In this document: positions 36,937 to 44,964 of the stretch, in pieces
Numbering within the stretch: the stretch's first letter is position 1
Layout: each line of letters begins with the position of its first letter
Source of the DNA: Bdellovibrio reynosensis
GTDB taxonomy: Bacteria; Bdellovibrionota; Bdellovibrionia; Bdellovibrionales; Bdellovibrionaceae
Direction: 5' to 3'
NCBI RefSeq assembly: GCF_022814725.1
Contig: NZ_CP093442.1
Coordinates: 2,480,001-2,544,000 of the forward strand
Length of the DNA: 64,000 nt
Notes under the pieces: generated by a model
The model's database searches: none
The model's input: the letters and a program-made list of their open reading frames with translations, nothing else
Told to the model about the DNA's origin: nothing
Position numbers and translations under genes: made by a program

Positions 36937-37905
36937 ATGGGAAAAGTATTAGTTTTTACTGAACATACAAATGGCAACCTTAAGCGCAGCTCAATGGAAC
37001 TTCTTCAAGCGGCTGCTAAATCTGGTAACACAGTTGTTGCTGTTGCTTTCGGTTCTCACGCGGGTGATGTGACTGCAGCGGCAGGTCACAACGGCGCTAA
37101 TGAAATTTACGTAGTGAAAGATGCATCTTTGGATTCATACAATCCAGAAGCTTTCACAGCAAACATCGCCTCTGTCGTTGAAAAAGTTCAACCAACAATC
37201 TTGTTGGCTTCAGCGTCTGCTACTGGAAGAGATTTATTCCCACGTGTAGCGGCTCGTTTAAACACAGGTGTTGCAAGTGATTGCACAGAACTAAACATCT
37301 CTGGCGACACTGTAACGGCAACTAAACCGATGTACTCTGGGAAATGTTTTGCAAAAGTTAATTTTGAAAACAGCCCAGTGAAAATCGTTTTAATGCGCGC
37401 CAATCAATTGCCTGTGGCGGCGGCTGATACTTCTAAATCAGCAACTGTTGTTGAACATGCGGCAGCAAAACCTGATCTAAAAACTTTGATCAAAGAAATC
37501 GTTAAAGGTGCGAGTGAAAAATTGGATCTGACTGAAGCTAACGTGATCGTTAGCGGTGGTCGTGGTCTGAAAGAAGCTGCGAACTTCAAGATGTTAAGCG
37601 ATCTTGCTGATGTTTTGGGTGCGACAGTGGGCGCTTCACGCGCGGTTGTTGATGCGGGTTGGGTAGGACATGGTATGCAGGTAGGACAAACTGGTAAAAC
37701 AGTAGCTCCAACTTTGTATATCGCTGTTGGTATCTCTGGCGCGATTCAACATTTGGCTGGTATGAGTGGATCAAAAGTGATTGTTGCAATTAACAACGAT
37801 CCAAATGCTCCGATCTTCCAAAAGGCAACTTACGGTATCGTGGGCGATGCTTTTGAAATCGTTCCAAAACTGACTGAAGAGTTCAAAAAAGCTCTTCACC
37901 ACTAA
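36937..37905 (+). CDS. etfA: Electron transfer flavoprotein alpha subunit
   Basis: A 322-residue EtfA. The C-terminal FAD-binding domain is clear: VVSGGRGLK-type VIVSGGRGLKEAANF, ASRAVVDAGWVGHGMQVGQTG, then VAPTLYIAVGISGAIQHLAGM and INNDPNAPIFQKATYGIVGD, the family signature. Partner of EtfB directly upstream. The following acyltransferase gene starts two bases after its stop, suggesting one transcription unit etfB-etfA-acyltransferase. Confidence 0.97.
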   Translation: MGKVLVFTEHTNGNLKRSSMELLQAAAKSGNTVVAVAFGSHAGDVTAAAGHNGANEIYVVKDASLDSYNPEAFTANIASVVEKVQPTILLASASATGRDLFPRVAARLNTGVASDCTELNISGDTVTATKPMYSGKCFAKVNFENSPVKIVLMRANQLPVAAADTSKSATVVEHAAAKPDLKTLIKEIVKGASEKLDLTEANVIVSGGRGLKEAANFKMLSDLADVLGATVGASRAVVDAGWVGHGMQVGQTGKTVAPTLYIAVGISGAIQHLAGMSGSKVIVAINNDPNAPIFQKATYGIVGDAFEIVPKLTEEFKKALHH

Positions 37906-37907
37906 TT

Positions 37908-38561
37908 GTGTTTAGAAAATATATTCTTCCGATTATTGTGTTTGTATTTTATCGAACCCTCTCGGCAACGTGGAGGGTTCGAATTATTGAGCCTGATTCT
38001 TTAAAACAATCTTTGAAAAATCGAGAGTCCGTTATCTTCGCCCATTGGCATGGTGATGAACTTGCTTTGCTTCACACAGTAAGACGTTATCGTGTAGCGA
38101 CCATTGCATCACAATCCAAAGACGGTGAGCTAATGAACACTGTTTTAAAATGGATGGGTGCAAGAACTAGCAGGGGTTCTTCCACTCGTGGTGGCGTACA
38201 AGCCTTAAAAGGTTTGTTGCGTTTACTAAAAGACGGGGGAAATTGCAGCTTTGCAGTGGATGGACCAAAGGGCCCGTTACACAAAGTAAAGCCCGGTGTT
38301 TTTGAATTATCCCGTATGGTCAATGCGCCTATTTATGCTGCCGGTATTGCTGTTGATCGTGCCATTCATTTTCCAAAATCTTGGAACAAAACTTTTCTGC
38401 CGAAACCTTTCGCGAAGGTGATTATTTATTGGCACAATCCAATGAATCCAGTGCCTCGAGATGGTGATGCAAGAAACCCAGACCTTGCTCTAGAGTTAGA
38501 GTCCCTTTTACACCACTCTAGACAGCAAGCTCTTAATTTCATTGCCGATAATAAAACCTAG
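37908..38561 (+). CDS. DUF374-type lysophospholipid acyltransferase family protein
   Basis: A 217-residue protein with a hydrophobic N-terminus (ILPIIVFVFYRTLSATW) and the acyltransferase motif HWHGDELAL (a variant of HxxxxD). It also has SSTRGGVQALKGLLRLLKDG and AVDGPKGPLHKVKPG, the pattern of the DUF374 branch of the LPLAT superfamily. It may acylate a lipid A or phospholipid precursor at the inner membrane; the substrate is not determined. It begins with GTG two bases after etfA and has no obvious ribosome site, so translation may depend on coupling. Next come the chaperone genes after a 55-base gap. Confidence 0.82.
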   Translation: MFRKYILPIIVFVFYRTLSATWRVRIIEPDSLKQSLKNRESVIFAHWHGDELALLHTVRRYRVATIASQSKDGELMNTVLKWMGARTSRGSSTRGGVQALKGLLRLLKDGGNCSFAVDGPKGPLHKVKPGVFELSRMVNAPIYAAGIAVDRAIHFPKSWNKTFLPKPFAKVIIYWHNPMNPVPRDGDARNPDLALELESLLHHSRQQALNFIADNKT

Positions 38562-38616
38562 TGCTAGCTTTTTAAGGTGAGTTCGACTCTCAACTTTTTA
38601 AAGGGACTTTTAAAGT

Positions 38617-39426
38617 ATGAAACTTCTAATCAGCATCTTGATGCTCATCTCGACTACTTCTTTTGCGCAAAAATCCACGGAGGTCGTGGCTCAGGTGGGC
38701 AAAAAATCGATCACTGTTGAAGACTTCAACAAAAAGTACAACGAGATCAAATCGCAAACCATCAATCCACCATCAAAAGAACAATTCCTTGAAGACCTAG
38801 TTCGTTACGAAGTGGGTTTGCAAGAAGCAGAAAAACGCAATTTACAAAAAGATCCAATCGTTCAAGAACGTTTTGACCAAGAAATGTATAAAGCGTTGCT
38901 TGAAAAAGACATCGGTCCACGCGTTCAAAAAATCCAAGTTTCTGATAAAGAAATGGCTGAGTGGTACGCAAAAAATCCAGAACTACGCACTAGCCACATT
39001 TTGATTGAATTCAAACCAGGCGCGACTGCTGCGCAAATTGCGGAAGCTAAAAAGCGTGCCGTAGAAATTTTTGAAGAAGTTAAAAAAAGCAAAAGACCAT
39101 TTGAAGAGCTTGTAAAATTGTACTCAGACGATGCTCTTTCTAAACAAGCGGGCGGCGACATAGGTTGGCAGTCTCGCGTAACTCTTGTTCCAAACTACTA
39201 TGAGGCTGCGTCGAACATGAAGGTCGGTGAAATCAAGGGGCTCATCGAAACTCAGTTCGGTTTCCACATCCTTAAGTTGACTGGAAAAAGAAGCTTTGAA
39301 AACGCAAATAAGCGTCAAATCAGAGCCGCTGTTTTCGATGAAAAAAGAAAACAGCTTTTCAACGACTACTTTGATAAGTTGAAAAAGTCGTACACGATTA
39401 AAGAAAATAAGAGTGCGATCAAATAA
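38617..39426 (+). CDS. Periplasmic parvulin-type peptidyl-prolyl isomerase, copy 1
   Basis: A 269-residue exported foldase. Signal peptide MKLLISILMLISTTSFA; SurA-N-like helical part (VGKKSITVEDFNKKYNEIK to DPIVQERFDQEMYKALLEKD); then one PpiC rotamase domain (LRTSHILIEFKPGATAAQIAEAKKRA... LSKQAGGDIGWQSR... EIKGLIETQFGFHILKLTGKR). First of three consecutive parvulin-family genes. It probably assists outer-membrane protein folding. An SD-like AAAGGG lies upstream of the ATG. Confidence 0.9.
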   Translation: MKLLISILMLISTTSFAQKSTEVVAQVGKKSITVEDFNKKYNEIKSQTINPPSKEQFLEDLVRYEVGLQEAEKRNLQKDPIVQERFDQEMYKALLEKDIGPRVQKIQVSDKEMAEWYAKNPELRTSHILIEFKPGATAAQIAEAKKRAVEIFEEVKKSKRPFEELVKLYSDDALSKQAGGDIGWQSRVTLVPNYYEAASNMKVGEIKGLIETQFGFHILKLTGKRSFENANKRQIRAAVFDEKRKQLFNDYFDKLKKSYTIKENKSAIK

Positions 39427-39439
39427 GGAATTATAACTT

Positions 39440-40408
39440 ATGAAATTTTTAAAGAGCCCCGCAAAAACGGGGCTTTTTCTTTTTATAGCTTTAGCTTTGG
39501 CGGGTTGTCCTTCGAAATACCAAAAGGTTTCTACAAAACCTGTGGCAAAGGTGAATGACCACGTTCTAACTACCAAACAATTTGCCAACCAGTTGGCGCG
39601 TAAACTTCGTAACTTCGATGCCCTGGCAGCAAAAGATCCCAGCAACATCCACAGGGTTAAAGAAGATATTCTGAAGGACTTTTTAGTTAAAAGTCTGACG
39701 CTGGATTGGGCCCGCGCCCAAAAGATCGTTATTTCAGAAGGTGATTTAGATAAAGAAGTCGATAAACTTCGCGGCAACTATCCTGATGACCTTTCATTCC
39801 GCCGTGCTTTGGCTCAAGAAAATCTGTCATTTTCAGAATGGCGCGAAGAACTTAGATATTCTTTGGTTGAACGTGAGGTCTTTAAAATTCTTAATGAAAA
39901 AATAAAGCAACCTACCGAAGAAGAAGTGAAGCGTTACTATGAAGAAAATAAAGAGCGCTACAAAAAGAAAGAGCGCATTTACCTTCGCCAAATCGTCGTG
40001 GACGAGGATGCTAAGGCTGATGCGATAAAAGTTGATCTAAAAACTGCGGATTTCGCAGAACTTGCCAAAAAATATTCAATCACTCCTGAGGGTAAGACGG
40101 GTGGGGTCGTAGGTTGGATTGAAAAAGGTACGGTTGATTACTTTGACCCGCTTTTTAGCGCCGCATCGGGCCTACAAACAGTGAAAAGTCCTTTTGGTGT
40201 GCATTTGATTAAGGTTGAAAAAAAAGCCCCAGCAATGACTTTAGCGCTTGAGGATGTAAGGTCGCAGATCTTAAGGGCTCTACGTGCTCAACGCGAGCAG
40301 GCAGAATACGTGGCGTGGCTTGATGCCCAGCTCAGAAGTAGTAAAGTTCTAAAAGACTACGATCTTATGAACTCTATTAAGATAGATACTCGAGGCAGTA
40401 ATGATTAA
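39440..40408 (+). CDS. Parvulin-type peptidyl-prolyl isomerase lipoprotein, copy 2
   Basis: A 322-residue lipoprotein: MKFLKSPAKTGLFLFIALAL with lipobox LAGC, a SurA-N helical region (KVNDHVLTTKQFANQLARKL; SFRRALAQENLSFSEWREELRYSL) and a PpiC domain (RIYLRQIVVDEDAKADAIK; TPEGKTGGVVGWIEKGTVDYF; VKSPFGVHLIKVEKKAP). The signal-peptide codons contain a perfect intrinsic terminator hairpin (see 39455), which is unusual. No later start codon would keep a signal peptide, so the start is retained. The 3' end overlaps the third parvulin gene by eight bases. Confidence 0.88.
   Translation: MKFLKSPAKTGLFLFIALALAGCPSKYQKVSTKPVAKVNDHVLTTKQFANQLARKLRNFDALAAKDPSNIHRVKEDILKDFLVKSLTLDWARAQKIVISEGDLDKEVDKLRGNYPDDLSFRRALAQENLSFSEWREELRYSLVEREVFKILNEKIKQPTEEEVKRYYEENKERYKKKERIYLRQIVVDEDAKADAIKVDLKTADFAELAKKYSITPEGKTGGVVGWIEKGTVDYFDPLFSAASGLQTVKSPFGVHLIKVEKKAPAMTLALEDVRSQILRALRAQREQAEYVAWLDAQLRSSKVLKDYDLMNSIKIDTRGSND
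39455..39484 (+). terminator. Terminator-like hairpin inside a coding region
   Basis: Perfect seven-base-pair stem AGCCCCG/CGGGGCT (39455-39461 and 39468-39474), loop CAAAAA, then the T-rich run TTTTTCTTTTT. It begins 15 bases inside the second parvulin gene and covers its signal-peptide codons. It probably limits read-through from the upstream chaperone gene, or acts as an attenuator. Confidence 0.85.
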
Positions 40409-41345
40409 TTTTATTTTCGCACTTCTTGCAGCAACTCCAGTTCACGCTGAGCTTGTGGAAAAAACTGTGGCTATCGTCGGATCCGAGGTCGTTCTTGAAT
40501 CTGATTTTAAAGATTTAGAAAAAAAATTAGGTAAGCAAGGCCTGGTGGATGAGTCTCTTCTTTTTGGCAAGCCTATCGAAAGCCTTAAGGGAAACCGCAA
40601 AGCGCAACTTGATTATTTGATCAACGAAAGTCTTTTACAATCCGAGATCAAACGCTTGAATTTATCTGTGACTGCAGACCGTGTTGATTCTGAAATCAAA
40701 GACATGGCTAAAAGAAATAATGTAAATGAATCCGAACTTTTCAACATTATTAAGGGCCAGGGGATTTCTGCTACGGAATACAAAAACTTTTTAAAACAAA
40801 GTATTGAAAAGCGCTCTCTGATGGATGCAGAGATCATTTCAAAACTGCGTATTTCTGATGAAGATGCTTTAAATGAATACTTAAAGAAAAATCCAAACGC
40901 AGGTCCTTCCATTGATGAGTTCAGCGTGGCGCACATTTTCTTTAGCCCTAAAAAAGGCGGTGGTGAAGCAGCCTTAAAAAGAGCTGAGACTGTATTAATC
41001 AAACTTCGTAACGGGGATAATTTTGATACTTTGGCTCAACAACACAGTGAAGATCCGAATTTTTCTGCTGGCGGAAGTTTAGGTACTTTTAAAAGTGGTG
41101 AGTTTTTGCCTGAAATCGAACAAGCCATTTCAACTTTAAAAGTAAACGAAACTAGTGGTATCGTGAAATCCCGCATGGGTTTTCATATCGTTAAGTTAAC
41201 TGGTAAAAAACTAACCACCGATCCAAAGTTTGAGGCTGCTAAAGAAAGAATTAAAGCGTTCCTTTTAGAAGAAAGCTTCAAACGCCAATTAAAAACGTGG
41301 CTTGCGAATAAACGCGAAGAATCCTTCGTGCGCATCAATGAGTAA
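40401..41345 (+). CDS. SurA-like periplasmic chaperone/peptidyl-prolyl isomerase, copy 3
   Basis: A 314-residue protein with a short signal peptide (FIFALLAATPVHA). The SurA-N domain begins ELVEKTVAIVGSEVVLESDF, continues through IESLKGNRKAQLDYLINESLLQSEIKRL, and is followed by one PpiC domain (FSVAHIFFSPKKGGGEAALKRAE; DPNFSAGGSLGTFKSGEFLPEIEQA; VKSRMGFHIVKLTGKK). Of the three paralogues this is the closest to SurA in layout and in its position directly upstream of pdxA, as in E. coli. It probably escorts outer-membrane proteins. It overlaps the gene before by eight bases and pdxA by eight. Confidence 0.88.
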   Translation: MINFIFALLAATPVHAELVEKTVAIVGSEVVLESDFKDLEKKLGKQGLVDESLLFGKPIESLKGNRKAQLDYLINESLLQSEIKRLNLSVTADRVDSEIKDMAKRNNVNESELFNIIKGQGISATEYKNFLKQSIEKRSLMDAEIISKLRISDEDALNEYLKKNPNAGPSIDEFSVAHIFFSPKKGGGEAALKRAETVLIKLRNGDNFDTLAQQHSEDPNFSAGGSLGTFKSGEFLPEIEQAISTLKVNETSGIVKSRMGFHIVKLTGKKLTTDPKFEAAKERIKAFLLEESFKRQLKTWLANKREESFVRINE

Positions 41346-42297
41346 AATTAGAATCGCCTTAACCACTGGTGATGCCGACGGCATTGGCTTTGAAGTTACC
41401 GCCAAAGCCTTAAGTCTTTTGCCAAAACAAAAAGGCGTGCAGTTCATCATGTGGCGTACTGATGGCGCAGATAAAAAATATCTTTCGCTGATCGATAAAA
41501 AATATGAACGAATCACTGTCGACACTTTAGAAGAAGCATTAAAAATCGAAGGCCCTTATCTTATCGACATCGCCTCTGAGCTTTCGCCAGCGCATTGGGT
41601 GGAAGTCACAGCAAAGGCCTGTCTAGATAAAAAGATCGACGCGATGGCGACAGCTCCCTTATCTAAGCCTGCTATTAAGCAAGCCGGCTTCAAAGACCTA
41701 GGGCACACTGATATTTTAAAGCGTCTTTCAAAATCCAAATTCGTGAATATGGGTTTTATCGGCGAAAAGTTTAATGTGGTTTTGGCGACGGCACATTTAC
41801 CTATTAACAAAGTCAGCGAAAGTCTGCGCTTTGATAACTTGTCTCAAGCATTAATCAATGCAAATTCTTTACGAACCAAGCTTACAAAATTGCAAAGTAA
41901 GCGACCTATCGCCATTCTGGGATTGAATCCCCATGCGGGCGAAAGAGGTCTGATTGGCAACGAAGAATTAAAGCTTTTCCCGCAGATCTTAGACTTTGCA
42001 AAGAAAAATAAGATCCCTATTGAAGGGCCGTTAGTTCCCGATGCGGCCTTCTTTGAAACTAATTGGAAAAGATATTCCGTATACTTAGCTCTTTATCACG
42101 ATCAGGGCCTTATTCCGTTTAAGATGATTCACGGGCAGGACTCGGGCGTTCATATTAGTTTAGGTATTCCTTTCATTCGCACAAGTGTCGATCACGGCAC
42201 AGCTAAAGATATTTTTGGAAAAAATGTCGCAAATCCTCACTCGATGATGGATGCAATTACTTGGGCCGTAAAATTAGCTCGACTCAAGCGGGCTTAG
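41338..42297 (+). CDS. pdxA: 4-hydroxythreonine-4-phosphate dehydrogenase
   Basis: NAD-dependent enzyme of the pyridoxal 5'-phosphate (DXP-dependent) pathway. Motifs: IRIALTTGDADGIGFEV, GHTDILKRLS, LGLNPHAGERGLIGNEE, FETNWKRYSVYLALYHDQGLIPFKM and SVDHGTAKDIFGKN; metal-binding histidines are present. The frame is open from 41302, but the ATG at 41338 overlaps the SurA-like gene by eight bases and begins where the family does. Length 320 is normal. The surA-pdxA adjacency is widespread in proteobacteria. Confidence 0.95.
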   Translation: MSKIRIALTTGDADGIGFEVTAKALSLLPKQKGVQFIMWRTDGADKKYLSLIDKKYERITVDTLEEALKIEGPYLIDIASELSPAHWVEVTAKACLDKKIDAMATAPLSKPAIKQAGFKDLGHTDILKRLSKSKFVNMGFIGEKFNVVLATAHLPINKVSESLRFDNLSQALINANSLRTKLTKLQSKRPIAILGLNPHAGERGLIGNEELKLFPQILDFAKKNKIPIEGPLVPDAAFFETNWKRYSVYLALYHDQGLIPFKMIHGQDSGVHISLGIPFIRTSVDHGTAKDIFGKNVANPHSMMDAITWAVKLARLKRA

Positions 42298-42335
42298 ACT
42301 ATATTTCTAAATTCTTGTTTAATTTTGAGGTGTAT

Positions 42336-43706
42336 ATGTTTCAACCGGTTATTTTTAGAGAATACGACATCCGTGGAGTTTACAACGGGCAATTCGACGA
42401 CCACTTTGCTTATCTATTGGGTCGCGCTTACGTTGTTTATTTAAAAGAAAATAAAGGTCTTACTAATCCAACAATCTCTTTAGGTCATGATGCTCGTGAA
42501 TCATGCCCGGCTATCATTAAAAACCTTGCCAAAGGAATGATGGAATCGGGAGCTAAAGTTATTCACTTGGGTTTAGTTACAACACCCGTTTGTTATTTTT
42601 CGACTTTTGAACTTAAAGGCGTTGATGGTGCAATCCAAGTAACTGGTTCCCATAATCCTCCTGAATACAATGGATTTAAAATCTCTGTAGGTAAAGGCAC
42701 AATCTTTGGTGCTGAAATCCAAAAGCTTCGTCAGATCATTGATCGTGGCGAATTCATCAACGGTCAAGGCTCTGAAGAACACTTCGACATTAAACCAATG
42801 TACTATGAGCGCTACAAAAAAGAGTTCGGTCAAATCAAAGACATCAAGGTTGTTTTAGATTGCGGTAACGGGGCTGGTGGATCTGTTGTGCGTGGCTTAT
42901 TTGAAGCTGTAGGCTTAAAGCCAACAATCATGTTTGAAAAACCTGATGGCACATTCCCGAATCACCATCCAGATCCAACTGTCGAAGAAAACCTAGAAGA
43001 CCTTAAGACGCAAGTTCTAAAAGAGGCTGCGGTCTGTGGAATCGGTTTTGACGGTGATGCGGATCGTATCGGTGTGGTTGATCACACTGGTAAGATGGTT
43101 TACGGCGATGAACTGATGGTTATTATCGCTCGTGACATCCTTTCTAAACAAAAGGGTGGAAAGATCATCGGCGACGTGAAGTGTTCTGATCGTCTTTACC
43201 AAGACGTTGAAAAACACGGTGGCCAACCCATCATGTGGAAGACGGGACACTCGCTAGTAAAAGAAAAAATCAAGGTTGAAAAAGCACCCTTCGGTGGAGA
43301 AATGTCGGGCCACGTGTTCTTTGCCGATCGCAACTACGGTTATGATGATGCTCCATACGCAGCTTTACGTTTGGTAGAGATTCTAGCAAAGACCGGAAAA
43401 ACTATTCCGCAGCTGCTTGAAGGACTTCCTCCAGCATTCAACACGCCAGAAATTCGCATTGATACTACTGAAGAAAAGAAGGTGTTGATCGTTGAAAAAA
43501 TGATCGAGGCTTTCCCGAATAAGCCCGATGCAGATTACAAAGTGGATTTTACTGATGGTATTCGTTTAAGTTTTGCTGATGGATGGGCATTGTGCCGTTC
43601 ATCGAACACTCAACCCGTTGTGGTTGTTCGTTACGAATCTTCATCGCAAGCGGGATTAGATAAAATCCGCTCTCGAGTGGAAGCCGTCGTAAATAAGTAC
43701 TTATAA
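42336..43706 (+). CDS. Phosphomannomutase/phosphoglucomutase
   Basis: A 456-residue alpha-D-phosphohexomutase. FREYDIRGVY opens the protein, the phosphoserine loop is VTGSHNPPEYNGFK (about 105), the metal loop is GIGFDGDADRIGVVD, the sugar-binding loop is APFGGEMSGHVFF and the phosphate-binding loop is CRSSNTQPVVVVRYESS. This is the AlgC/ManB type, which makes mannose-1-P or glucose-1-P for envelope polysaccharides. The ATG at 42336 lies behind GAGG; the longer frame from 42261 lacks family sequence. It has a terminator directly downstream. Confidence 0.94.
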   Translation: MFQPVIFREYDIRGVYNGQFDDHFAYLLGRAYVVYLKENKGLTNPTISLGHDARESCPAIIKNLAKGMMESGAKVIHLGLVTTPVCYFSTFELKGVDGAIQVTGSHNPPEYNGFKISVGKGTIFGAEIQKLRQIIDRGEFINGQGSEEHFDIKPMYYERYKKEFGQIKDIKVVLDCGNGAGGSVVRGLFEAVGLKPTIMFEKPDGTFPNHHPDPTVEENLEDLKTQVLKEAAVCGIGFDGDADRIGVVDHTGKMVYGDELMVIIARDILSKQKGGKIIGDVKCSDRLYQDVEKHGGQPIMWKTGHSLVKEKIKVEKAPFGGEMSGHVFFADRNYGYDDAPYAALRLVEILAKTGKTIPQLLEGLPPAFNTPEIRIDTTEEKKVLIVEKMIEAFPNKPDADYKVDFTDGIRLSFADGWALCRSSNTQPVVVVRYESSSQAGLDKIRSRVEAVVNKYL

Positions 43707-43715
43707 TGATATTTT

Positions 43716-43746
43716 TAAGCCCATCTATTCAGGTGGGCTTTTTTTA
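43716..43746 (+). terminator. Intrinsic terminator after the phosphohexomutase gene
   Basis: Stem AAGCCCA/TGGGCTT with a short interior and seven following T residues (43718-43746), directly behind the stop. Confidence 0.9.
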
Positions 43747-43797
43747 CACCCTTCGTAAACTAGACCTAATTTATAAATCCTTGTTTTCGCAGTGAAC

Positions 43798-43803
43798 TAT
43801 AAT
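43798..43803 (+). promoter_or_regulatory. Candidate -10 element for the solute-binding protein gene
   Basis: A perfect TATAAT lies 122 bases before the downstream ATG, in an AT-rich gap of about 220 bases. No clear -35 hexamer sits at the usual distance. The identity is tentative. Confidence 0.35.
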
Positions 43804-43871
43804 ACAAATGATTGAGTAGATCTGATTGTTTATTACTATAAACTCTATGGATGAAATGTTTCCTACTGGTA

Positions 43872-43888
43872 ATTAGGATAATCCTAAT
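43872..43888. promoter_or_regulatory. 17-base palindrome, possible operator
   Basis: ATTAGGAT-A-ATCCTAAT: two perfect 8-base arms around a single central base, 37 bases upstream of the solute-binding protein start and downstream of the TATAAT at 43798. It fits a dimeric repressor site. Confidence 0.5.
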
Positions 43889-43924
43889 GCGTTCGGTATG
43901 AAGCCTTTTTTAGAGGGTGTTAAG

Positions 43925-44686
43925 ATGCAAAGACTTATGTTGGTTGTAATAGCTCTGCTGTTTTCATTTCAGGCAGAAGCAAAAACTTACAAAATTTTAG
44001 TTGAAGACAACTGGCCACCATTTGCTTTCAGAGAAAAAGGCAAACCTCGCGGACTTTCAGTGGATATTGTTTTAGAAGCCTACGCAAAAGCCGGCGTGAA
44101 AATAGAATTGATCCAAGTGCCATTCTTAAGATGTATTGCCCTGACAGAATCAGGAAAAGAATCAGGCTGCTTTAACTCTGCAAAAAACGAAGAGCTGACA
44201 TCTAAATTTTTATTCCCAAAAGAACACCTTTTCAGAAGCCGCGGTTTAATCGTTAGTAAAAAACTAAACGTGATGAAGCCGCTAACAAAAGTAAAAGATC
44301 TGGAGGGTAAATCCGTAGCCCTACCAGCAGAGTTTCCCTTCGGACAAGAATTCGATGATAACAAAAAAATCCTAAAACACGCCGTAGCCAGCGATTCAAT
44401 CAGTTTAAAAATGGTAGCAGCAGAAAGAGTTCTTTACGCAGCCATTGATGAAATGGTTTTAGCGTTCTATCTAAATAACGATAAATCCTTAAAAGGAAAA
44501 ATCGTCCCAGTCCTAGAGCTAACCAACGAACCGATCTACGTGCATTTCTCAAAAACCCACAAAGACACACCAGTCTTAATGGAAAAATTAGATCAAGGCT
44601 TAGCCGAACTAAAAAAATCCGGCGACTACGACAAGATTCTACAAAAGTGGTTAGGCAAAGACGTAGCCCTAGAAAAATTCAAATAA
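43925..44686 (+). CDS. ABC-type polar amino acid solute-binding protein (solo)
   Basis: A 253-residue periplasmic binding protein of the SBP_bac_3 type. Signal peptide MQRLMLVVIALLFSFQAEA; YKILVEDNWPPFAFREKGKPRGLSVDIV; then KDLEGKSVALPAEFPFG, and a tail DKILQKWLGKD. Length fits the family. The ATG at 43925 behind GAGGGTG was chosen. No permease or ATPase genes lie beside it, so it works with a distant transporter or as a sensor. Codon usage is notably A-rich (CTA, CCA and AAA codons abundant), unlike its neighbours, and it is bounded by its own promoter region and terminator. Transfer is possible but unproven. Confidence 0.85.
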   Translation: MQRLMLVVIALLFSFQAEAKTYKILVEDNWPPFAFREKGKPRGLSVDIVLEAYAKAGVKIELIQVPFLRCIALTESGKESGCFNSAKNEELTSKFLFPKEHLFRSRGLIVSKKLNVMKPLTKVKDLEGKSVALPAEFPFGQEFDDNKKILKHAVASDSISLKMVAAERVLYAAIDEMVLAFYLNNDKSLKGKIVPVLELTNEPIYVHFSKTHKDTPVLMEKLDQGLAELKKSGDYDKILQKWLGKDVALEKFK

Positions 44687-44713
44687 AGAAAACCACATTA
44701 CTTCAGACACAAA

Positions 44714-44744
44714 AAAACCCCAGAAGCAAAGCAACTGGGGTTTT
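44714..44744 (+). terminator. Intrinsic terminator of the solute-binding protein gene
   Basis: Stem AAAACCCCAG/CTGGGGTTTT with an 11-base loop and further T residues on the right. It lies 28 bases behind the stop. Confidence 0.88.
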
Positions 44745-44765
44745 CTATTTTCACAATCTACCAAC

Positions 44766-44962
44766 CACTTAAGGTTGGCGAGAAGGGTTCAAGCGCAAGG
44801 CGGAGGATTCTTCGCGAAACGCAGGCGTACCTGTAAGGTACGTCGGAGAGAAGCGAAGAACCGCACAAAAATCGCAGGATGCGTTTTTTGCGCGAAGCCC
44901 GAAGGGTTTGGGGCAGGAGCCCCAAACACAACGCAGTCGATTGGGCCCTTATCGACGACCGC
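44766..44962. other. GC-rich structured intergenic element behind atpE
   Basis: About 200 bases far more GC-rich than their surroundings, with nested inverted repeats. These are TTCTTCGC/GCGAAGAA enclosing GGCGTACCT-GTA-AGGTACGTC, a CGCA/TGCG hairpin before TTTTTT, and a nine-base-pair perfect stem GTTTGGGGC/GCCCCAAAC with loop AGGA. A 70-codon open frame crosses it but is rich in unlikely residues and has no ribosome site, so I treat it as non-coding. It may be an RNA 3' element of the atp transcript or a small RNA. Confidence 0.6.
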
Positions 44963-44964
44963 GA

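Noticed and set aside
39124-39777. 217-codon minus-strand frame across two parvulin genes
   Set aside because: It spans the ends of two real genes in antisense and shows no protein family; both real genes are strongly supported.
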